The notes beneath the pieces were generated by a model. The model had not been told where the DNA came from, searched no databases, and saw only the letters and a list, made by a program, of their open reading frames with translations. Source: Isoetes taiwanensis (taxonomy: Eukaryota; Streptophyta; Lycopodiopsida; Isoetales; Isoetaceae). Taken from it: 64,000 nt of DNA. Within the stretch, counting starts at the first letter, position 1. Every line of letters starts with the position of its first letter. The translations under genes were made by a program, and so were the position numbers. Below, one piece after another: positions 19,101 through 30,074 of the stretch. The stretch is taken from contig JAJEKV010000064.1 of NCBI GenBank assembly GCA_021234155.1, positions 7,940,001 through 8,004,000 of the forward strand. The letters run 5' to 3'.

Positions 19101-22100
19101 AATCTTTTGGGCCTTCCCGAAGAGGGGGCCCTGAACGGAGGATCCAACGGTCGGATAGGGGAACCGGGCTCCGGGAGGGTGGTCATTATCGTGCAGCCCC
19201 CCGGGGGAGCGCTGCCAGGAAGGGCTGCCTCGGGAACTTTTTTGGATCCCGCCTCTTGGGGTCCGGACTCTTGTAAGGGATCCCTGCAAGGTCCTGGCCT
19301 CGTTTGACTTGGGGAAGGGTGCGGCTTTCGGTTGCCACGCAGCGGGCTGCCCGACCGTCCTAATGCTAACCCTTTGACCTAGACCTTCTCCGAAAATTCC
19401 GAAAATTGGGCCGTGTGCTGGAGATGAATTAGGAAAACAGCTGGCAAAAAATCAGAATTTATTTTCGTACAATGCATTAATTGCGAATTTATGAATGTCT
19501 TGCCACTGCAAAAGCGCCCCCCGACTTCTACTTGCCACATCGGGAGGAGGACAGACCCAAACTCCGCTCCGTCAGTTCCCCTTGCTCCGTATTCTCGGCT
19601 GCAGCTTCTCGGCCAGGTCCCAAGTGCAACGGACCAAGTCTCGGCCCCCAAAACGCAAACCCTTCTAGAGCCTGGCAACCCACAGGGTTTACGTTTCGGA
19701 GGCCCTCTCCTTGTCAGATTCGGCCGGGACCTTGCGCCGTGACTTGACGTGGAGTGGGGGTGTTGACGCCAGAGCACGGACCCTAAAATCCCCCCGGAAG
19801 CTGCTTGCCCCGAATTTCCTCTCCCCAAGGCCCTGGGGACGGACGGGCGACCTCCCCTCTCCGGAATCGCGATCTAGCTCTGCCAATGGACTCAGAACGT
19901 CGACATTGCGCTGGGGACCAAGTTCCGTGGCCAGAAGACCACCCGACCTCCAAGAAGCGCCAAAGTAGCTCACTTCCATCACACTCGTAGTCAATTGGCC
20001 TAGGATGTGGATGCGGGATACTGTCGTGGAGGGCGTGAGTGTTTCCTTCTTTTGCAAAACCGACCTTGTAACTTGCTCCCTAGGGTAATTTCGCCATTCC
20101 GGACGATTTGGCAGGGTCGATTTGCCATTCCGGAGCCTCCCCGGTGCCCGAACGACAAAACACTGCGGTTTCTACAAGGCCGACCTCAGGATGCCCCGCG
20201 GTTTGACAAGTTCTCCCGGACCGATCTGGAATCTTTTGGGCCTTCCCGAAGAGGGGGCCCTGAACGGAGGATCCAACGGTCGGATAGGGGAACCGGGCTC
20301 CGGGAGGGTGGTCATTATCGTGCAGCCAGGGAGAGCCGCCCCAGAAGGGTCCTCGGGAACTTTTTTGGATCCCGCCTCTTGGGGTCCGGACTCTTGTAAG
20401 GGATCCCTGCAAGGTCCTGGCCTCGTTTGACTTGGGGAAGGGTGCCAGCTCGGTTGCCCTGCAACGGGCTGCCCCGACCGTCCTAATGCTAACCCTTTGA
20501 CCTAGACCTTCTCCGAAAATTCCGAAAATTGGGCGTGTCTTTGGAGATGAATTAGGAAAACAACCGCAAAAATCAGAATTTATTTTTCGTACAATGCATT
20601 AATTGCGGAATTTATGAATGTCTTGCCAACTGCAAAAGCCCCCCGACTTCTACTTGCCACATCGGGAGGAGGACAGACCCAAACTCCGCTCGGTCCGGTT
20701 CCCCTTGCTCCGTATTCTCGGCTCGGCTTCGGCCCGGTCCCAAGTGCAAGGGACCAAGTCTCGGCCCCAAAGCGCCAAACCCTTCTAGAGCACGGCAAAC
20801 CCACGGGGTTTCGTTTTGGAGGCCCTCTCCTTGTCGGTCGGTAGGGACCTTGCCCGTGACTTGGCGTGGAGTGGGGGTGTTGGCGCCGAGCACCTGACCC
20901 TAAAATCCCCTCAGGCTGCTTGCCCCGAATTTCCTCTCCCCAAGGCCACAGGGGCCGGACCCGAGGCGATCTCCCCTCTCGGGAATCGCAATCTAGCTCT
21001 GCCAATGGACTCGAGCGTCGACATTGTCTTTGGGGACCAAGTTCCGTGGCCGAAGACCACCCGACCTCCAAGAAGCGCCAAAGTAGCTCACTTCCATCAC
21101 ACTCGTAGTCAATTGGCCTAGGATGTGGATGCGGGGATCTTGTCGTGGAGGGCGTGAGTGTTTCCTTCTTTTCGCAAAAACCGACCTTGTAACTTGCTCC
21201 CTATGGTAATTTCGCCATTCCGGACGATTTGGCGGGGTCGATTTGCCATTCCTGAACCTCCCGGTGCCGAGCGACAAAACAACTGCGGTTTCTACAAGGC
21301 CGACCTCGGGATGTCAGCGGTTTGACAAGTTCTCTCGGACCGATCTGGAATCTTTTGGGCCTTCGAAGGGGGCCCTGAGCGGAGGATCCAACGGTGGGAT
21401 AGGGGGAACCGGCTCGGGAGGGTGGTCATTATCGTGCAGCCCCCCGGGGGAGCGCTGCCAGGAAGGGCTGCCTCGGGAACTTTTTTGGATCCCGCCTCTT
21501 GGGGTCCGGACTCTTGTAAGGGATCCCTGCAAGGTCCTGGCCTCGTTTGACTTGGGGAAGGGTGCCAGCTCGGTTGCCACCCGGGCTGCCGACCGTTCTA
21601 ATGCTAACCCTTTGACCTAGACCTTCTCAGAAAATTCCGAAAAATTGGGCCGTGTCTTGGAGATGAATTAGGAAAACAACTGGCAAAAAATCAGAATTTA
21701 TTTTTAAATACAATGCATTAATTGCGAATTTATGAATGTCTTGCCAGCTGCAAAGCCCCCGACTTCTACTTGCCACATCGGGAGGAGGACAGACCCAAAC
21801 TCCGCTCCGTCAGTTCCCAATGCTCCGTATTCTCGGCTGCAGCTTCTCGGCCAGGTCCCAAGTGCAAGGGACCAAGTCTCGGCCCCCAAAACGCAAACCC
21901 TTCTAGAACCTGGCAAACCACGGGGTTTACGTTTTGGAGGCCCTCTCCTTGTCGGTCGGCGGGACCTTGCGCCGTGACTTGGCGTGGAGTGGGGGGTGTG
22001 TTGGCCTTGAGCACGGACCCTAAAATCCCGGAAGCCGCTTGCCCCGAATTTCCTCTCCCAAGGCCACAGGGACGGGACGGCGACCTCCCTCTCGGGAATC

Positions 22101-23210
22101 GCGATCTGGCTCGCCAATGGACTCGAAGCGTCGACATTGCCACAGGGGACCAAGTTCCGTGGCGAAGACCACCCGACCTCCAAGAAGCGCCAAAGTAGCT
22201 CACTTCCATCACACTTTCGTAGTCAATTGGCCTAGGATGTGGATGGGGATCTTGTTGTGGAGGCGTGAGTGTTTCCTTCTTTACCAAAACCGACCTTGTA
22301 ACTTGCTCCCTAGGGTAATTTAGTCATTCCCGACGTTTGGCGATTTGCCATTCCGGAGCCTCCCCGGTGCCCGAACGACAAAACACTGCGGTTTCTACAA
22401 GGCCGACCTCAGGATGCCCCGCGGTTTGACAAGTTCTCCCGGACCGATCTGGAATCTTTTGGGCCTTCCCGAATAGGGGCCCCCCTGAGCGGAGGATCCA
22501 GCGGTCGGATAGGGAACCGGGCTCTCGGAGGGTGGTCATTAAGCGTCTGGCCCGAGGCGGCTGCCAGGAAGGGCTGCCTCGGGAACTTTTTTGGATCCCG
22601 CCTCTTGGGGTCCGGACTCTCCCCTCTTGTGAGGGATCCCTGCAAGGTCCTGGCCTCGTTTGACTTGGGGAAGGGTGCCAGCTCGGTTGCCCTGCAACGG
22701 GCTGCCCCGACCGTCCTAATGCTAACCCTTTGACCTAGACCTTCTCCGAAAATTCCGAAAATTGGGCCGTGTGCTGGAGATGAATTAGGAAAACAGCTGG
22801 CAAAAAATCAGAATTTATTTTCGTACAATGCATTAATTGCGAATTTATGAATGTCTTGCCACTGCAAAAGCGCCCCCCGACTTCTACTTGCCACATCGGG
22901 AGGAGGACAGACCCAAACTCCGCTCCGTCAGTTCCCCTTGCTCCGTATTCTCGGCTGCAGCTTCTCGGCCAGGTCCCAAGTGCAACGGACCAAGTCTCGG
23001 CCCCCAAAACGCAAACCCTTCTAGAACCTGGCAACCCACAGGGTTTACGTTTTGGAGGCCCTCTCCTTGTCAGATTCGGCCGGGACCTTGCGCCGTGACT
23101 TGACGTGGAGTGGGGGTGTTGACGCCAGAGCACGGACCCTAAAATCCCCCCGGAAGCTGCTTGCCCCGAATTTCCTCACCCCAAGGCCCTGGGGACGAAC
23201 GGGCGACAAC
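13170..23210. repeat. GC-rich tandem satellite, unit about 1.12 kb, about 8.5 units
   Basis: The marker TTTATGAATGTCTTGCCA recurs at about 15003, 16134, 17254, 18380, 19489, 20612, 21731 and 22846, giving periods of 1131, 1120, 1126, 1109, 1123, 1119 and 1115 bp. A first, more divergent unit starts near 13250. Each unit has a GC-rich body and a short AT-rich segment (GAATTAGGAAAACA to CAATGCATTAATTGCG). Units differ by many small indels, often in C or G runs. The array ends abruptly at 23210 within a unit, at GACGAACGGGCGAC. ORFs in all frames are short, shift between units and match nothing, so I call it non-coding. Unresolved alternatives: a chromosomal satellite, rDNA intergenic-spacer-like repeats, or a tandemly amplified transposon fragment. 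Confidence 0.9.
13421..14340. repeat. Internal triplication (298-315 bp) inside the first satellite unit
   Basis: TCGGCCCCCAAA starts at 13421, 13736 and 14034. At each internal junction CCGTGGCCAGAAGACC, normally followed by the ACCCGACCTC block, jumps back to AGGACTCGGCCCCC. The two join sites in an ordinary unit share GGGACCAAGT, which suggests slippage or unequal exchange at microhomology. Removing two copies brings this 1.75-kb unit to the usual 1.13 kb. Confidence 0.8.
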
Positions 23211-23310
23211 ATTATTGGTATTATTGGTATTATACTTCTTGCAGCATTATTGGTATTATACGTCAGCATTATTGGTATTATACTTCAACATTATTGGTAT
23301 TATACTTCAA
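23211..23310. repeat. ATTATTGGTATTATACTTC microsatellite-like repeat
   Basis: AACATTATTGGTATTATACT recurs with about 20-30 bp spacing directly after the satellite breaks off. Confidence 0.8.
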
Positions 23311-23329
23311 CATTATTGGATTCGTAGCT

Positions 23330-23830
23330 ATAAATTCTTTCACCTTGCTTTCACTTCTCACTTTTCACCTTGCTACTTGATCTCGATCCTTGCTTCTTGC
23401 TCCTTCATCTTCCTTGTTCCTTGATTTTCTTGCTACTTGATCCTCCTTGTTCCTTGATCTTCTTGCTTTTGATCTTCCTTGTTCCTTGATCTTCTTGCTA
23501 CTTGATCTTCCTTGTTCATTGCTTCTTGCTACTTGATCTTGATCCTTGTTCCTTGCTACTTCATTCCCGTGCTCCTTGCTATAATCTTGTTCCTTGCTCT
23601 TGATCTTGATACTTGATCTTGTTCCTTGCTACTTGATCTTGCTCCTTGATCTTCTTTGCTACTTGATCTTCTTGCTACTTGATCTTCCTTGTTCATTGCT
23701 CCTTGCTACTTGATCTTGATCCTTGTTCCTTGCTACTTCATACCTCTGCTCCTTGCTACTTGATCTTGTTCCTTGCTCTTGATCTTGCTACTTGCTCTGC
23801 TTGCTCCGTGTTCCTTGCTCCGTCGGTGAT
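23330..23830. repeat. Degenerate CTTGATCTTGCTACTTGATC minisatellite
   Basis: About 500 bp built from CTTGCTACTTGATCTT, CCTTGTTCCTTG and CTTGCTCCTTG permutations. It runs into the start of the next ORF. Confidence 0.85.
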
Positions 23831-23848
23831 CCTTGCTTGCCTTTGCAA

Positions 23849-24322
23849 ATGATTGGACCCAATCCTCCACCAGGCTACTCCCGGCTGCAAGCATGCCCCA
23901 GAAGTTCTGTGCGGCCTGGAATGGATGAGCTATGGGACCATTTCTTGGAGTGGAGGTTGCGCCACAGTCCCACCAAGGAGCTTACAATGGAGTTGATCAA
24001 CTTCATTCTGGAGCGATTTGATTGTGGTCATGAGCCACTGATGGAAATTAATCCATTTGAATGTTATAGGAGACTTGCAATGAGGGGAATGCTTGAACCC
24101 CCTCCTTATCTGGACGAGATGCTACATCAGTTGAAGCCTCTTCTTCGTGCTGGATATTTAGCACACACTCTGGATGCATACATATCAGAGTTCATTCATG
24201 AAATTTGTAAGGGACATATGTATGGCCTTATTAGGGTGTACTACAACGTGTACAACAATTTTGTGGAGTTGGGTCCGCTCTTCTTCCGTGAGTATTATCC
24301 TGTGGAATTACTTTTTGGGTGA
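23849..24322 (+). CDS. Unidentified 157-codon ORF
   Basis: I start at the internal ATG at 23849 because the 19 codons before it are read out of the CTTG repeat. The protein begins MIGPNPPPGYSRLQA, then has an alpha-helical, leucine- and aromatic-rich body (ELWDHFLEWRLRHS, ELINFILERFDCGHE, then ISEFIHEICKGHMYGLIRVY). It ends VELLFG at a TGA contributed by the terminal repeat of the adjacent MITE, so the original C-terminus is probably lost. MRGMLEPPPYLDEMLHQLK resembles a block in the gene remnant at 12.5 kb. No membrane segment, signal peptide or known domain seen. It could be a transposon accessory gene or a truncated host gene. Confidence 0.4.
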   Translation: MIGPNPPPGYSRLQACPRSSVRPGMDELWDHFLEWRLRHSPTKELTMELINFILERFDCGHEPLMEINPFECYRRLAMRGMLEPPPYLDEMLHQLKPLLRAGYLAHTLDAYISEFIHEICKGHMYGLIRVYYNVYNNFVELGPLFFREYYPVELLFG

Positions 24323-24637
24323 AAGCATGCTAGGGTGTACCATCTAAAGTACTTTTTAGGGAGTGCAAAACTACCCAGAAAAGTACCCAGCACTAGGTAC
24401 TGGGAACCTCCATAAATGCCGCAATAAAAAGAAGTTTGAGAGTTAATTCATTTATTTTAGTCTCTAATAGTATTGTTATCCTTTAGTACTATGGATTGGC
24501 ATGTTTTTGACCTTCAATTCAAAAAATTTCAATTGATTTTAATGGAAAGAAAAAACAGAAAGTACCAGTTTTAAAAGTACCCAGTGTAGGTACTTTTGAG
24601 GGTTCCAAAAGTGGTACACCATAGCATGCTTTTACCC
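24317..24637. mobile_element. Tourist-like MITE, 321 bp
   Basis: The left end GGGTGAAAGCATGCTAGGGT, continuing GTACCA, matches the reverse complement of the right end (GGGTAAAAGCATGCTATGGT, continuing GTACCA) over 26 bp with two mismatches. Further imperfect pairing (AGTACTTTT, GTACCCAG) continues inward. Both flanks read TTT, compatible with a 3-bp target duplication as in PIF/Harbinger-derived MITEs. No coding capacity. Confidence 0.75.
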
Positions 24638-24879
24638 TTTTCTAATGACTAGGTACCCCATATGGTGGGAAGAATCAGGCTGGGAAGAGCGTGAGCTCTT
24701 GACTCCTAACCCAGATGCATGGGTTACACCTCGCAGGCGAAGGGAAAGGGGGAGGGGAAGGGGTTAGGAACCTGGGGGAAGGTTACTAGGGACATACATA
24801 GTTCATACTTTGGTCTCTATTGTGTTTGGAAGTTGGTATATGATACCGTGTTATTATGTTCTCTAAATATTCATGTATG

Positions 24880-25022
24880 TATGATACACGGGTACTGCAC
24901 GTGTATACAACCCCTGCATAAGGTCTATGATACAGGGTACTGTACACGTGTATACAACCCCTGCATAAGGTCTATGATACAGGGTACTGTAAACGTGTAT
25001 ACAACCCCTGCATAAGGTCTAT
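24880..25022. repeat. 47-bp minisatellite, three copies
   Basis: GTGTATACAACCCCTGCATA starts at 24901, 24948 and 24995, an exact 47-bp period. It includes GATACAGGGTACTGTA. Confidence 0.9.
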
Positions 25023-25085
25023 ATAACCCCCATAATAAAAAATTCCAGTTTACTAAAAATTTTCCCATTATAATGAAATTGTGCT

Positions 25086-25142
25086 TGTGTGGACTCATTA
25101 TGGAGTGTACGAAATTGAATATCTCGAACTCGAAATTCAAGG
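25086..25142. repeat. Dispersed direct repeat, partner at 26057-26112
   Basis: GGACTCATTATGGAGTGTAC and the following 37 bases (GAAATTGAATATCTCGAACT...) are repeated nearly exactly at 26057-26112. The second copy is followed by GTGAGTAGG, which looks like a splice donor. One frame reads VYEIEYLELEIQG. It may be a duplicated exon edge; family unknown. Confidence 0.7.
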
Positions 25143-25506
25143 CTTCAAACATCAAATCATAACACAGTTACATTCCACAGTGCAGAAACAAAGAATACGC
25201 ATGGCGAGGTCGGATACGCATGGACGACGTGGCGAGGTCGGATCGCCAATCCGGGGCCTCCATGCCCCAAAATCGAAAACGTGGTGTAAACCCTGTCAGG
25301 GCCAACGACGGCCACCCCAATAAAAAATCGAGGGTCTAAAGCTCATTCGGAAATACCGGGGATTTTCCTGTACGCTCGGGGCCACTTGGCAAGCCAGCTG
25401 GCTGAAAACCAGGATTTTTCCCCGCCCCATGCATTAATTATGAATAAAGTGCCAACAAATATTGGTAATGAGTATACTAATTGTTCATTCTGTTATAAAC
25501 TTGCAG

Positions 25507-25700
25507 ATCTTATATGAAGCTGAGGCTCTTCTTGCAGCTTTGCATGGACTGTAGCTAGGCATGTCTTGTGTAGATTGTATGCAGAGGAGCAACCTGGTGA
25601 GCCATATGTTTGCACTGCTACAGTCATGACTGAAGTGGCTGGCAAGCTTGATTTAGTATGAAAGTATGCAAGTGAAGCTCAATGGTGCACAAGTCTGGTT
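25507..25700 (+). pseudogene. Exon-like fragment of an unidentified gene
   Basis: After ACTTGCAG (plausible acceptor) the sequence reads ILYEAEALLAALHG, then shifts frame to VARHVLCRLYAEEQPG and EPYVCTATVMTEVAGKLDLV, a stop, and KYASEAQWCTSLVY. The composition is typical of a conserved host protein, but I cannot name the family. The internal shift and TGA show decay. It sits just before CACTA-like repeats and may be another captured exon. Confidence 0.4.
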
Positions 25701-25814
25701 TATTAAAGTGGATAGATAAACAAGGATGGAGAGAAATCTAAGTGGATAGATAAACAAGGATAGATAAAATACATAAGTAATGAAACAAATCTAAGTTGCT
25801 AATAATATTAACTT

Positions 25815-25975
25815 AAAAAAAAGGGCACGTCGTTTGGAACCGAAACATCATTATAAACGTCGTTCAACGAAAATTACGTACGTCATTATAAAAAAAAGAT
25901 TGCTAATAATAATAACTTAATTAAAAAAAGACACGTCGTTATAAACCAAAACGTCGTCAAATGAAAGCATAGGGC
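25815..25975. repeat. ACGTCGTT-type transposon repeats
   Basis: Several GCACGTCGTTT, AAACGTCGTTC and ACACGTCGTTA motifs spaced 20-40 bp, in an AT-rich context with TAATAATAACTTAATTAAAA. A further patch at 26225-26285 leads directly into the second transporter-exon copy. Confidence 0.6.
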
Positions 25976-26282
25976 GGGCTCTAGAATAGGTATAGCTTAA
26001 CTGTCCAAATCCGTCTTGCGACAACAAATTAATTGCAGTGGCGGTCACATTCGTATGGACTCATTATGGAGTGTACGAAATTGAATATCTCGAACTCGAA
26101 ATTCAAGGTGAGTAGGATATGTTATATTAAGGTGATTTATTTCTTTGAAGGATCTATCTTGTGCCACCACAATATAGATAAAAAACATAAGTAATAAAAC
26201 AAATAGATCTAAGTTGGTAACTTAATAAAAAAAACGCCGGTATACACATTGGCGTCGTTATAAACGTCGTTTAACGACTATT

Positions 26283-26536
26283 ACAGAATGCTCATTCGTC
26301 ATTCCCGCAAATACGGCCCACCTCTTTTCTCTGCTCTGTTTATGCAGATCGAATATTGCAGCTCTGATCCAAGGGTGAAAAGCTGTTTTTTAATCGAAAA
26401 GATAAAAATTTGAGTTTGATTTCTACATTTTCTATCACAAAAATGTCCGAGGTGGAGGCAAACCCGGACTTTCAACATCCCGCTCAAGAGCGACTTCGAA
26501 GTTAGATATCTTGCATAAATGACAGCCCTCCACTGG
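26283..26536 (+). pseudogene. Nucleobase-ascorbate transporter first exon, broken copy 2
   Basis: This aligns with 11815-12080 over the 5' UTR, exon and donor (GTAACA at 26537), and homology continues to about 26660. Compensating one-base indels turn SGGGGK into SEVEAN, and a later deletion creates a TAG after about 20 codons (QERLRS stop). It cannot encode the transporter N-terminus. Unlike copy 1 it has ACGTCGTT repeats on both sides, as expected for sequence carried inside a CACTA-like element. Confidence 0.7.
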
Positions 26537-26599
26537 GTAACAATCCTTCTTTGTATAATAATTATAATTATAATAATAACTTATAATTATAACTTAATA

Positions 26600-26712
26600 A
26601 AAAAAAAGGCACGTCGTTTAACACAAAGACGTCGTTATGGACGTCGGTCAACGACTATAACAGACGTCGTTGAACGACGTCACGACGTCGTTGAACGACG
26701 TCTGTAACTTTT
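26600..26712. repeat. ACGTCGTTGAACGACGT palindromes
   Basis: Three near-perfect palindromes (for example GACGTCGTTGAACGACGTC) stand in tandem. The next 500 bp (26890-27370) are pyrimidine-rich low complexity (TTCTTCTTCTTC, then T runs) with two further GGGACGTCGTTGAAAGACGA motifs at 27231 and 27287. Confidence 0.7.
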
Positions 26713-27635
26713 TTTTACAGAAAACAGGGCCGACTTTTCCGCCGCCTAGTTTTTTTGGTTCTAAGCGGCTGGGAGGAGGCGTTTTTTTATGGCGATTTTT
26801 TGGCGCGGATCATCCTTGCGGTCCTTTCCAAGCTTCAAGCAAGCATCCAAAGGTATTTCAATGGATCAATCAACTCTATTTTTGAATTAGGCTTGTTGTT
26901 TGATAGATTTAGGGCTTCTTGTTTTTTCTTTGTTTTCAATCCATCCCATTTCTATCCTCCTCTTCTTTCCATCCTTGTTTTTCTTCAATCCATTTCGCCT
27001 CTTCTTAGTATGAATCGAACCCTCCTCCTTCTTCTTCCAATCTTCTTCCAATCATTGGTTTTTTCCTTCTAATCTTCCGTTCTTCCAATCTTCTATTCAT
27101 TTTCTTCTTCTTCTTCTTCTTCTTCACTTTCTCATTCTATTCAATCTTTCTTTCCTATCTCCCCTTTCTTCTTCTTCTTCTTCTATTTCTTCTTCTTCTT
27201 CCTCTTCTATTTTTTTTTCCATGGAAGAAGAGGGACGTCGTTGAAAGACGAGGCCTTTTCTTCCTCTATTTTTTATTACAAGAAGGGGACGTCGTTGAAA
27301 GACGAGGCCCCTTCTTTTTATGTTCTTCCATTTTTTTTATTTTTTTATTTTTTTATTTTTTTGTTTTTACATGTCAATATATAGTTCTTTTTAATTAACA
27401 ATGTAAATAGTTTTAATGTCAATGATCTTTTTAACGTGAATGGTCTTTTTTTTTTTTTTTTTTATTTCTTTATTTATGTAAGTTTTCTAATTATTGAATG
27501 CCTTTATTTTTTTGCATGTACACTAATAACAAAATGCGTCGCTCTTGGAAATCGATTTTCGCAGCTCGAAGACATTCTAGGTAAGAATTTGAGTTTGAGT
27601 AGGAGAATAAAATTTTAATGTTTTATTTAGGGTTA

Positions 27636-27847
27636 AAAAAAAACTTGGGGAGACTTGGACAAGGGCATGGTCGGCTCCGCCTTGAGTGGAGAAGACTAGG
27701 TGTTCCGGGTCCAAGCTCACCGTTTACTCTTGTAATTTTATTGATTAATGTATTTAGTTTAGAAAAAATTGGGGAGACTTGGACAAGGGCATGGTCGGCT
27801 CCGCCTTGAGTGGAGAAGACTAGGTGTTCCGGGTCCAAGCTCACCGC
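27636..27847. repeat. 127-bp tandem duplication
   Basis: GGGGAGACTTGGACAAGGGC through GGTCCAAGCTCACCG occurs twice, 127 bp apart (about 27643-27721 and 27770-27848), nearly identical. It is followed by four CTTGTTTGTTTCTTCAAATT repeats to about 27985. Confidence 0.85.
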
Positions 27848-28059
27848 CTACTCTTGTTTATTTTTTTATATCTTGTTTATATCTTGTTTGTTTCTTCAAA
27901 TTTTAATCTTGTTTGTTTCTTCAAATTTTAATCTTGTTTGTTTCTTCAAATTGTTTATATCTTGTTTGTTTCTTCAAATTTTAAACAAAAAATTAAAAGG
28001 GAAACTAACTCTTAAGAAAGTAGGTAAAGATTCATAATGAAGGTTTGAAAAAAGTCACA

Positions 28060-29665
28060 AAGCAAGATTAATGAATCTAAATTGGTTTGTAGGTATGGCC
28101 CCGAGTGTGAAGACACAAATGGTTAGTGAGATTAGACGCGTGGTCATAAATGAGATATGTGCTAACGAAAGTCCTGACCGAGAGATGCAAACTGGTCAAC
28201 GTGTCGACCATTTTGTCAGACATGTGAAAAGGAAGTGCCAATTTGAGTTAGCACAAAAATGGCCAGGTCAAGAAGAAATGTTAACTTCTCTCCTTGACGC
28301 ACATGTAAAAAAGCAATGATTGGAAACCCCATGGATGAACTGAAGACATGTTTGAAGTATTCGATCGCAGCTTAAAAGTCCCAATGCCGAGGCTCGTGTC
28401 AAGGAATGGGTAGCTTCATGGAATTCCTCAAAGAAGCGACGTGCAGATCACAAGAACATCATTGCGGATCTCAATGCACGTCAGTTGGAGGTAATTAAAA
28501 ATGCTTTGCATCAGGGGGGAAGCTCTAGTGGAGCAGGGCCTAGCAAACCCCACTTTTCTTTGGAGAATCACATGAACACATCAATCTTTGTTGATCCCAT
28601 ACCCGTAGAGGCCGTGGATGTGATACGCCTTATTGAGGAGAAACCAACACATCGCACGTATCAAATCAAGATCAACGGAACACAACACTTCCAAGATGAT
28701 GAGCTATATAGTGGATGGGTTTTCAAGGGCAAAGATAGGGCAGAGACGTATGAGATGGCTCAAAGATACATACGCTTCAAGAGCCCGCATCCTGCTTTGG
28801 CTACATCCATTGGACTTGCATATGAAGTTGCTAGCTCTAGTGGGGATACCATAGGGCCAATGATGATTCGACCTTTCATGAATGGAGAGACACTTGCACA
28901 CTTGTTTGACTATTTACGTAATAACTTGTCACGTTTTAGATGATGGTCAAATGCAATTGCTAGAGCGCCAAGAAGAACTGACAAACACATAAGCACTGAA
29001 CTTAGGAGCAAAATCACGAGTTGTATATCGGTATGTTCCGAGATAGCTCTTGCCCTAGCGTATGGGTGTCCTTGAGATCCACAAAGGCCACTTCACTCAC
29101 ACAAAGCTTAATTGCAAGAGAGTCAAATTACATTTTGATGATGAGTACCAAAATGTGTGGGTGGCCATTGGTGATTGGGACAATGCAATTCATTTTTACG
29201 CCAAAGAGCGTCGTCCCTTGTTGAAGTGTCGGTACTTGCTTTCGGATGGACAAGCAAAATATCCATGGTTAGAGGAAACCGTGTTTGAGAAATCAAGGAT
29301 GATGATCGTGTATGGGGACACGAAATTCATGATGTCTATGCATTGGGATATATTTATGAGATGCTTCCGGATTTAGTGCAAGCTATCACGGACGAATGGA
29401 GTGGTTTAATAATAACAACAATGCCCAATGGATTAATCCAACCCATATGTACCAACGACGTCTTGACAAGTTGGAGGAGCAAAAAACAAGAATGATGTGC
29501 CTACGTGAAGACGTATTCTCATCACGACCCAAAGCTTCTGAAGTTGTTGAAGCCTTACAAAGTGTTGGAATATCTTCTACCATGGTTGTGAGACAAAGAC
29601 GGCACATGAAGTGCATGGATGCCTTGGAGATGTCAAAATTGTTGTTATCACAACTCAAAGAATGA
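28060..29665 (+). pseudogene. Unidentified transposon-type gene, decayed (part 1)
   Basis: Several plus-strand open segments read in order with frame changes. They are MAPSVKTQMVSEIRRVVINE... (28095-28319), a KEWVASWNSSKKRRADHKN block, then MEVIKNALHQGG...IFVDPIPVEAVDVIRLIEEK... (28485-28943). Next come MGVLEIHKGHFTHTKLNC...KCRYLLSDGQAKYPWLEE (29062-29290) and a lysine-rich end to 29665. I recognise no domain. The position between ACGTCGTT repeats and the CACTA-type terminus at 32589 suggests the accessory (TnpA/ORF1-like) gene of a CACTA element; that is inference. At least four frame breaks are visible, some of which may be unrecognised introns. Confidence 0.45.
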
Positions 29666-30074
29666 ATACAATATTGTATATCTTGCCATGTTTAAGAGTA
29701 GTAAATTTTTTTAATTGTCTAATAACCAAATGTATAAAGACACTTTTAATTATTCAAATCCCAATGTTTTGTAATGAACTTCCCATGTTGCTAACATTTG
29801 TTGCTTTCCTACTATGTTATTCATCGCACTCCATATAAATAACTTGCAAGTTTTTGCACATGTCCAGCAACCATGGGATACGTGGCTTGGTAGCCTTATT
29901 GACAGCCCTAAACCTGCAAAGGCCTTTAAGAGGCCACGCTGGTCGTTCAGGTTTAGCTCGCCACCACCGCCACCTCCACCATTGTGCGGATTTGGTATGG
30001 ATTATTTTCTAGGATAAAATGTAAGTTAACCATTTATTTTTAACGTTCTAATGTTTTTAAATGTAGCGTGTAAA

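Noticed and set aside
13170-23210. Dozens of ORFs of 60-200 codons in the satellite, on both strands
   Set aside because: They shift or break from unit to unit, match no family, and follow from GC-rich composition with few stop codons.
12081-26700. A functional NAT transporter gene spanning the satellite, with exon 1 at 12 kb
   Set aside because: No second exon (the LLGFQHY region or later helices) was found anywhere in the window; not excluded beyond it.
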